Assembly: GCA_047627915.1 (NCBI GenBank)
Contig: JBLHTZ010000067.1
Span: 1 to 11,610 of the forward strand
Reading direction: 5' to 3'
DNA from: NORP294 sp047627915
GTDB taxonomy: Bacteria > Bacteroidota > Bacteroidia > Flavobacteriales_E > Vicingaceae
Length of the DNA stretch: 11,610 bases
Shown: piece by piece, positions 7,783 through 11,610 of the stretch
Position numbering within the stretch: the first letter of the stretch is position 1
Layout: each line of letters opens with the position of its first letter
The notes under the pieces: model-generated
What the model saw: the letters and a program-made list of their open reading frames with translations, nothing else
Database searches by the model: none
Told to the model about the DNA's origin: nothing
Position numbers and translations under genes: made by a program

Positions 7783-9711
7783 ATGAAGAAGCTATATTCC
7801 TTTTTTTTGATATGTTTTTTAATTTCGGGAAACATATTATTTGCACAATTACTTCTTCCTCAATTTAAGCCTGTTCAAAAACAAACGACCTTTAGTAGTG
7901 ACGAAGAGGACAGCAACCCTATATTGTGCAATGATGGAGCATCAATATTTTACAATAGAACTTATACGGAAAAGGACGGACAAAACATCATAGCAACAGC
8001 GCAAGAGATATGGTTTGCAGCTCATGGAAAAAAAGGGTGGGAAAACCCATATAGGCTGCTTCGGGAGGATGATTTACTTGGAGAAAATTTAATTGTAGGA
8101 ACAAATGAGACGGGTACAAGAATATATGTTTTTAATGCACTTCCTGATAAGGATACACTTTACCGGAAGCTGTATTATTTAGACAAGGCGGAAGAGAAGT
8201 ACAAATGGTCTGAACCAACTGAGGTAATAATTCCGGGACTCAAATATGGCAATGACTTCATTCACTTTTATATAAACCCTGAGGAAACAGTTATACTTGT
8301 TAGTAAGCCACCACAAGGTAATAGCAACGATGAAGACCTCTTTGTTAGTGTAAAAGACGAGAAAGGGAACTGGGGCCCACTTGTTGATCTTGGGAAAGAC
8401 ATTAATACCAATCGGGTTGAACTTGGCTCGTTTATCACAAAGGATCTTAAAACCATTTATTTTTCTTCAGAAGGTCACGGAGGCTATGGGTCTGCCGACA
8501 TTTTCGTAAGCATGCGATTAGATGATTCTTGGCAAAATTGGACTAAACCGTTAAACCTTGGCGAGCCAGTAAACACAATTGATTATGAGGCTTTTTTCAC
8601 GATAACAAACGGCAACGAGGTATATTTTACTTCAGACAGAGACGATGTACACAGCAATATTTATAATGGAACTTTTACAGGAGAACTCGTTTTAGCGAAT
8701 AATGACTCTTTAAAAGGTTTATTTATTAAAAAAGGGAAGCCTGTTATAGGAGCAAACTTTCTTGTTTCAGACAGCAAAGGCAATAAGGTCGCTGATGTAA
8801 CGACTAATAATAAAGGGGTTTTTAAGTTTGAAAAACTAAAAGGAGAGGAGAACTATTTAGTCAAAATGAAAGAAGAGGATCCTGATTTTGTGGGGAGTAA
8901 AATCTACTTTTTAAGTGAAAAAGACGAGAAAACAGACCGGTACGTTTATACCAAAGAAGGACTTTTTGTAAACTCAGAAGATCTTGGGACCAATGAAGTT
9001 TTCCAAGGAGTGTTTAATTATAACTCGCTGCCGGCAATAAAAACAGGCCTCGTCGTGTTTGATGAAAATGGATTTCCTTTAGATACTATTTATACGGATG
9101 ACAAAGGTAACTTCACCTATACTGTATTGGATTTAGAAACTGGATTTTCATTGGTTCCGTTAAACATGACAGAAGATGACTTTATCAATGTCGACATTTA
9201 TTTGCTGGACCCAGAAGGGAATCGACTACAAACGTTGAGTCCCAGAAAATTTCATACTTTAACAATTGACGATATTGAACTAGTTGAGTTACAGATTGCA
9301 GAAAAAACCCAAGCTCCTGGAATTGACTTAGAGCACGTAGAAGGAGCTCAACAAGAGATCACTGCATGGGAGGGAAGCGCTGAAGAAAGCAAAATTATTT
9401 ACTTCGATTTTGAAGAAGTACAACCCAATGTGGGAGAGCATAACAAATTAAGCCTTATCGTGAGCCTCATAAGATTAGATAGTGAAAGAAAGATCGTTCT
9501 TACCGGGCATACAGACAACTCTGGTGAAGAGTCGGTAAACTTCTCGTTTGGGCTTGCAAGGGCTGGCGCTGTTCAATCTTATTTGATTTCTAAAGGCGTT
9601 CCCGCTCAAAACATAAAAGTGCTCTCTGAAGGCGAGAAAAAGCCAAAAGCAGATAATTCAACTAGAAAGGGTAGGGTTCAAAACAGGAGAGTGGAAATAA
9701 GAGTTAAATAA
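7783..9711 (+). CDS. OmpA-family protein: PD40 propeller, two beta-sandwich units, peptidoglycan-binding domain
   Basis: A 642-aa paralogue of the preceding gene with the same domain order. A signal peptide (MKKLYSFFLICFLISGNILF then AQ) is followed at residues 25-300 by the PD40-type propeller. Its strands align with the neighbour's: VELGSFITKDLKTIYFSSEG, GHGGYGSADIFVSM, WTKPLNLG and EVYFTSDRDD. Residues 310-405 are a long sandwich unit, and residues 406 to about 480 a short one with LDTIYTDDKGNF. A linker leads to the OmpA domain from residue 537 to the end (IIYFDFEE, GHTDNSGEES, LARAGAV, NRRVEIRV), with the Asp and Arg expected for diaminopimelate binding. It has no lipobox, so it should be soluble in the periplasm. 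It probably arose by duplication and lost, or never gained, the extra units. The inferred role is the same wall anchoring, perhaps for another state or partner of the same adhesin. Confidence 0.88.
   Translation: MKKLYSFFLICFLISGNILFAQLLLPQFKPVQKQTTFSSDEEDSNPILCNDGASIFYNRTYTEKDGQNIIATAQEIWFAAHGKKGWENPYRLLREDDLLGENLIVGTNETGTRIYVFNALPDKDTLYRKLYYLDKAEEKYKWSEPTEVIIPGLKYGNDFIHFYINPEETVILVSKPPQGNSNDEDLFVSVKDEKGNWGPLVDLGKDINTNRVELGSFITKDLKTIYFSSEGHGGYGSADIFVSMRLDDSWQNWTKPLNLGEPVNTIDYEAFFTITNGNEVYFTSDRDDVHSNIYNGTFTGELVLANNDSLKGLFIKKGKPVIGANFLVSDSKGNKVADVTTNNKGVFKFEKLKGEENYLVKMKEEDPDFVGSKIYFLSEKDEKTDRYVYTKEGLFVNSEDLGTNEVFQGVFNYNSLPAIKTGLVVFDENGFPLDTIYTDDKGNFTYTVLDLETGFSLVPLNMTEDDFINVDIYLLDPEGNRLQTLSPRKFHTLTIDDIELVELQIAEKTQAPGIDLEHVEGAQQEITAWEGSAEESKIIYFDFEEVQPNVGEHNKLSLIVSLIRLDSERKIVLTGHTDNSGEESVNFSFGLARAGAVQSYLISKGVPAQNIKVLSEGEKKPKADNSTRKGRVQNRRVEIRVK
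8710..9230 (+). repeat. Two carboxypeptidase-regulatory-like units in the second OmpA protein
   Basis: The first unit starts at 8710 (LKGLFIKKGKPV) and is 96 aa, with an extra segment ending YTKEGLFVNSEDL that parallels LTKTGRFVSENEV in the neighbour's first unit. The second starts at 8998 (VFQGVFNYNSLP) and is closest to the neighbour's fifth and sixth units (DENGFPLDTIYTDDKGNF against DENGFPIDTIFTDENGRF). The first unit lacks the D-T-I motif found in the short units. Confidence 0.8.
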
Positions 9712-9735
9712 GGCTTCGTTTCGAGCTTATTTTTT
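9707..9735 (+). terminator. Probable rho-independent terminator after the OmpA operon
   Basis: Starting inside the stop codon of the last plus-strand gene, AATAA-GCT-CG pairs with CG-AGC-TTATT around a TTT loop, with single unpaired bases at 9712 and 9716, and is followed by a T-rich tail (TTTTA). This gives ten base pairs and a U-tract placed just where a terminator for the four-gene operon is expected. The bulges make it imperfect, and it was folded by eye. Confidence 0.55.
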
Positions 9736-9761
9736 ATACTAATTATCTAAGGCAATAAAGC

Positions 9762-9779
9762 GTTAAGTCTTCACTGAAC
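9762..9779. other. Small symmetric hairpin in the convergent gap
   Basis: GTT-A-AGT and ACT-G-AAC flank a CTTC loop, making six base pairs with one mismatch. It sits between the two convergent gene sets (gap 9712-9804) and could work as a weak terminator element on either strand. There is no clear T-tract on either side, so support is slight. Confidence 0.25.
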
Positions 9780-9804
9780 CTCATCCCCGGTCATTAAAAG
9801 GTTT

Positions 9805-10257
9805 TTAGTTACGAAAGCTTTTCTTGTATAGGTCAATCCAGTCTTGCACTTTCATTTTCCGAATAAGTTCGGCAAGTAAATCAAATGGAATATCATCCAT
9901 GCGCTTAAAGCGAATGCAGCTTTTGCCCATGTCTAATTTGTACTTGGAATGCTTAGGGTATTCAGCAACAAACCAATCATGCAAGTCTTTATTCGCATAG
10001 AGTCCCAAGTGATATAGCGCAATAAACCCTTTCTGGTTGGCTAAGTTTAAAAATGGAAGTGGAGATTTTGGTTTGCAATGATACCCGTCTGGATAAATAG
10101 AATACGGGACAACCCAGCCCGGCATATTGTATAATATACAGCTTTCAAAACCCTCAGGCAAGTTGTCCTCAATAGTTTGTAATAACTGTTTAAAAGCGGC
10201 CCTTCTCTCTTCAGGAATAGCTTTTAAGTAACTTTTTTGAGTCATGTTGGTTGACAT
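9805..10257 (-). CDS. DUF1801 / YdhG-like domain protein
   Basis: A 150-aa soluble protein resembling the DUF1801 (PF08818, YdhG-like) family. Visible marks are an N-terminal helix with IPEERRAAFKQLLQTI, the PEGFE...YNMPGW segment (in the family usually an E...GMP-like motif), PFLNLANQKGFIALYHLG in the centre, and the C-terminal GKSCIRFKRMDDIP followed by a last helix. These are small alpha/beta proteins with no enzyme function I can state; some Bacillus relatives have been linked to iron handling, which is not enough to transfer here. The start at 10257 is used, but the next ATG, four codons on (MTQKSY), is equally plausible. It lies 38 bases after the carotenoid gene on the same strand and may be read from that transcript, although nothing in it suggests a part in pigment synthesis. 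There is no signal peptide. Confidence 0.8.
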   Translation of the reverse strand: MSTNMTQKSYLKAIPEERRAAFKQLLQTIEDNLPEGFESCILYNMPGWVVPYSIYPDGYHCKPKSPLPFLNLANQKGFIALYHLGLYANKDLHDWFVAEYPKHSKYKLDMGKSCIRFKRMDDIPFDLLAELIRKMKVQDWIDLYKKSFRN

Positions 10258-10263
10258 TGTTGT

Positions 10264-10289
10264 TAGCTTTGGTTAAAGGACTAAAGCTA
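10264..10289. repeat. Inverted repeat between the CruF-like and DUF1801 genes
   Basis: TAGCTTT and AAAGCTA form a perfect seven-base-pair stem around a 12-base loop, in the 38-base gap upstream of the DUF1801 start. No T-tract follows on the minus strand, so it is not a standard terminator. The nine-base word GACTAAAGC within it recurs at 10308-10316. On the minus strand TAGCTTTA resembles the flavobacterial -7 element TAnnTTTG, but no TTG lies at the expected 17-23-base spacing. It might be an operator, an mRNA processing site, or chance. Confidence 0.3.
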
Positions 10290-10295
10290 GTAAAA

Positions 10296-10955
10296 TTAGA
10301 GCAGGAAGACTAAAGCAGCAAAAAACACAAATTGGGCAAGGTATAAATGAATTGAAAAAGAAAAATTACCCTTTAAGTGAAGGGTGTGGAAAAGGAAATG
10401 CATAACCGCTCCTATGAAAAACCAACTAAAGTAATTTTCAATGGGGGCATGACGTACAAATTCCCAAAAATCAAAAGCAGGAGCAACTATTTCCATGGGT
10501 ATGTCAAGCAAAACCATTAAGGCTCCTCCAAAAAACGATTTTATCCAAATGTTTGAAAATAAGCGATTAGCAATCGCTGCACCGCAAAATACAAGAACTG
10601 CCCAATTGCACCCAATTAGTAAGGGAACCTCCATAAATTTAAAACCTAGATTGGTGCCGTAAGCGTATTCTCCAAAAGGGAACCCTGTAGCAACGCCAAC
10701 TATTTCTGCAGTCATTCCCAAAGCAAAGAGTAACATTAGCAAAAAGGTTTGTTTGGCATTTTTAATTGGGAAAACCCAGACCAATAGAGCCAATTGAATG
10801 ATTAGGTTTAATGGGGTTTTCTCAATAAACCAATCTTGAAATCCAAGTATAATTCCAACAATAGCACTTATTTGAAAGAGCCACAAGATGCCAATGGCAT
10901 AGTGTTCTTTTTTAATCAAAATTTGTTCAGGTAAGTAGCTGGGATGTTCAATCAT
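10296..10955 (-). CDS. cruF: Carotenoid biosynthesis membrane protein (CruF-like, PF04240)
   Basis: A 219-aa integral membrane protein with about six or seven hydrophobic segments. It matches the Caroten_synth/DUF422 family to which the carotenoid 1',2'-hydratase CruF belongs. Family marks visible are ATGFPFGEYAYG after the third segment, VPLLIGCNWAVLVF, and DIPMEIVAPAFDFW with its acidic pair, then an FH-x-x-H in the last loop (LFHTLHLKG). Length fits the shorter bacterial members. Its ATG overlaps the stop of the desaturase gene as ATGA, so the two are translationally coupled. CruF adds water to the terminal double bond of an acyclic carotenoid end, which is the substrate a CrtD-type 3,4-desaturase then acts on. 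The exact carotenoid, and whether this protein is a hydratase rather than another family member, is inferred from the pairing. Confidence 0.78.
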   Translation of the reverse strand: MIEHPSYLPEQILIKKEHYAIGILWLFQISAIVGIILGFQDWFIEKTPLNLIIQLALLVWVFPIKNAKQTFLLMLLFALGMTAEIVGVATGFPFGEYAYGTNLGFKFMEVPLLIGCNWAVLVFCGAAIANRLFSNIWIKSFFGGALMVLLDIPMEIVAPAFDFWEFVRHAPIENYFSWFFIGAVMHFLFHTLHLKGNFSFSIHLYLAQFVFFAALVFLL

Positions 10956-11610
10956 GCCTTTGTAATTAAATCAGCAACAATTTGACCCGATTTTAAACAA
11001 AGTGGAATTCCACCACCAGGATGCACGGAGCCACCACAAAAATACAAGCCATTGAGTTGATTTGAAAAATTGGGGTGACGTAAAAACGCAGAAAATTTTG
11101 AATTACTTGCACTTCCGTACAACGAACCTTGATGAGAGCTTGTTTTTAATTCAATTTTAACAGGATCTAAAACCTCCTCCGTTTCAATCAAGTTCTTTAG
11201 GTCAACTTTTAAATTCCGATTGAGTTTAGTAATTATTCGCTGCTTTGCTTCTGAAACAAGTTGATCCCAATTTTGACCATTGTTGGTCGGCACATTAATC
11301 ATTACAAACCAATTTTCGCAACCTGATGGAGCATCATTTTTGTCGGCTTTTGAGCTAATATTTAGGTAAATGGTTGAATCTGCTGCTAGTTTCTTCTGAT
11401 TAAAAATTGCATCAAATTCTTGTTTGTAATTTTCACTAAAAAATATATTGTGAAGGTCTAGTTGTGGAAAGGACTTTTTAACTCCCCAGTAAAAAATTAT
11501 TGCTGAACTAGACTTTTCTTGATTTAACGTCTTTTTGGGTGCTTTTAACTTTGGTAAAAGGGAGGTGTAAGTGTAAAAGGCATCAATACCTGAAACTACA
11601 ATATCAGCAT
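10952..11610 (-). CDS. crtD: CrtI/CrtD-type carotenoid desaturase (5'-partial)
   Basis: The C-terminal 218 codons of an FAD-dependent carotenoid desaturase; the frame stays open to the right window edge. The ATG at 11302 is internal: upstream residues read ADIVVSGIDAFYTYTSLLP, then SSSAIIFYWGVKK, LDLHNIFFSENYKQEFDAIF and GCENWFVMINVP, all family-conserved and continuous. The end carries the diagnostic FAD-binding motif YFCGGSVHPGGGIPLCLKSG followed by IVADLI. Roughly 270 residues, including the Rossmann GxGxxG, are missing beyond the edge. Family members are phytoene/lycopene desaturases (CrtI) or 1-hydroxycarotenoid 3,4-desaturases (CrtD). CrtD is preferred because of the overlapping CruF-like gene and the FYWG and LDLHNIFFS motifs, which from memory fit flavobacterial CrtD better. 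Membrane association through the substrate is expected. Confidence 0.85.
   Translation of the reverse strand, partial: ADIVVSGIDAFYTYTSLLPKLKAPKKTLNQEKSSSAIIFYWGVKKSFPQLDLHNIFFSENYKQEFDAIFNQKKLAADSTIYLNISSKADKNDAPSGCENWFVMINVPTNNGQNWDQLVSEAKQRIITKLNRNLKVDLKNLIETEEVLDPVKIELKTSSHQGSLYGSASNSKFSAFLRHPNFSNQLNGLYFCGGSVHPGGGIPLCLKSGQIVADLITKA

Noticed and set aside
5668..8456. Minus-strand open frames opposite the OmpA genes (5668-5853, 6473-6667, 8268-8456)
   Set aside because: They are short, lie wholly inside well-supported genes, and have low-complexity or unrecognisable translations.
4719..9711. Lipoprotein status for the two OmpA-family proteins
   Set aside because: Neither signal peptide ends in a lipobox cysteine (NSQ and FAQ ends), so ordinary signal peptidase I cleavage is expected.
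10952..11302. A separate 116-aa protein starting at 11302
   Set aside because: The same frame continues without a stop to 11610 and encodes conserved desaturase sequence, so 11302 is an internal methionine.

Overview
The window looks like a piece of a marine Bacteroidetes chromosome (Flavobacteriia-type). The evidence is AT-rich DNA, signal peptides ending in A-Q or S-Q, a protein with the Bacteroidetes-specific type B C-terminal secretion domain, a PorP/SprF-family barrel, and a flavobacterial-style carotenoid gene pair. No RNA genes, CRISPR arrays, insertion sequences or origins were seen.

Plus strand, 1-9711: four genes run in one direction with gaps of 11, 16 and 82 bases. The first is the 3' part of a very large cell-surface protein; its 5' end lies outside the window. 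It contains a tandem array of exactly 240-bp (80-aa) repeats, then six 51-53-aa repeats, two PKD/Ig-like domains and a type IX secretion (T9SS) sorting domain. Next come a PorP/SprF-type outer-membrane protein and two paralogous periplasmic proteins. Each paralogue has a signal peptide, a PD40-type beta-propeller, small beta-sandwich repeats (seven copies in the first, two in the second) and an OmpA-type peptidoglycan-binding domain. A plausible rho-independent terminator follows the last gene. The reading is an SprB/SprF-like surface adhesin module: the adhesin leaves by the T9SS, SprF holds or helps export it in the outer membrane, and the OmpA-propeller proteins would tie that complex to the cell wall.

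Minus strand, 9805-11610: three convergent genes. Reading from the right edge they are the C-terminal 218 codons of a CrtI/CrtD-type carotenoid desaturase, a CruF-like carotenoid biosynthesis membrane protein overlapping it by ATGA, and a small DUF1801/YdhG-like protein. The first two probably act in succession on the acyclic end of a carotenoid, as in myxol/saproxanthin-type pathways. The small protein is probably unrelated to them.

The points most worth a second look are the seven-fold, acidic beta-sandwich array in the first OmpA protein compared with two units in its paralogue, the strict 80-aa periodicity with one invariant cysteine pair per repeat in the adhesin, and the recurrence of D-T-(I/L/V/T) motifs in the repeats of both adhesin and OmpA proteins. 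Three coding regions need starts other than the first in-window start codon: the adhesin and the desaturase both run off the window, and the first OmpA gene should start at 4719.
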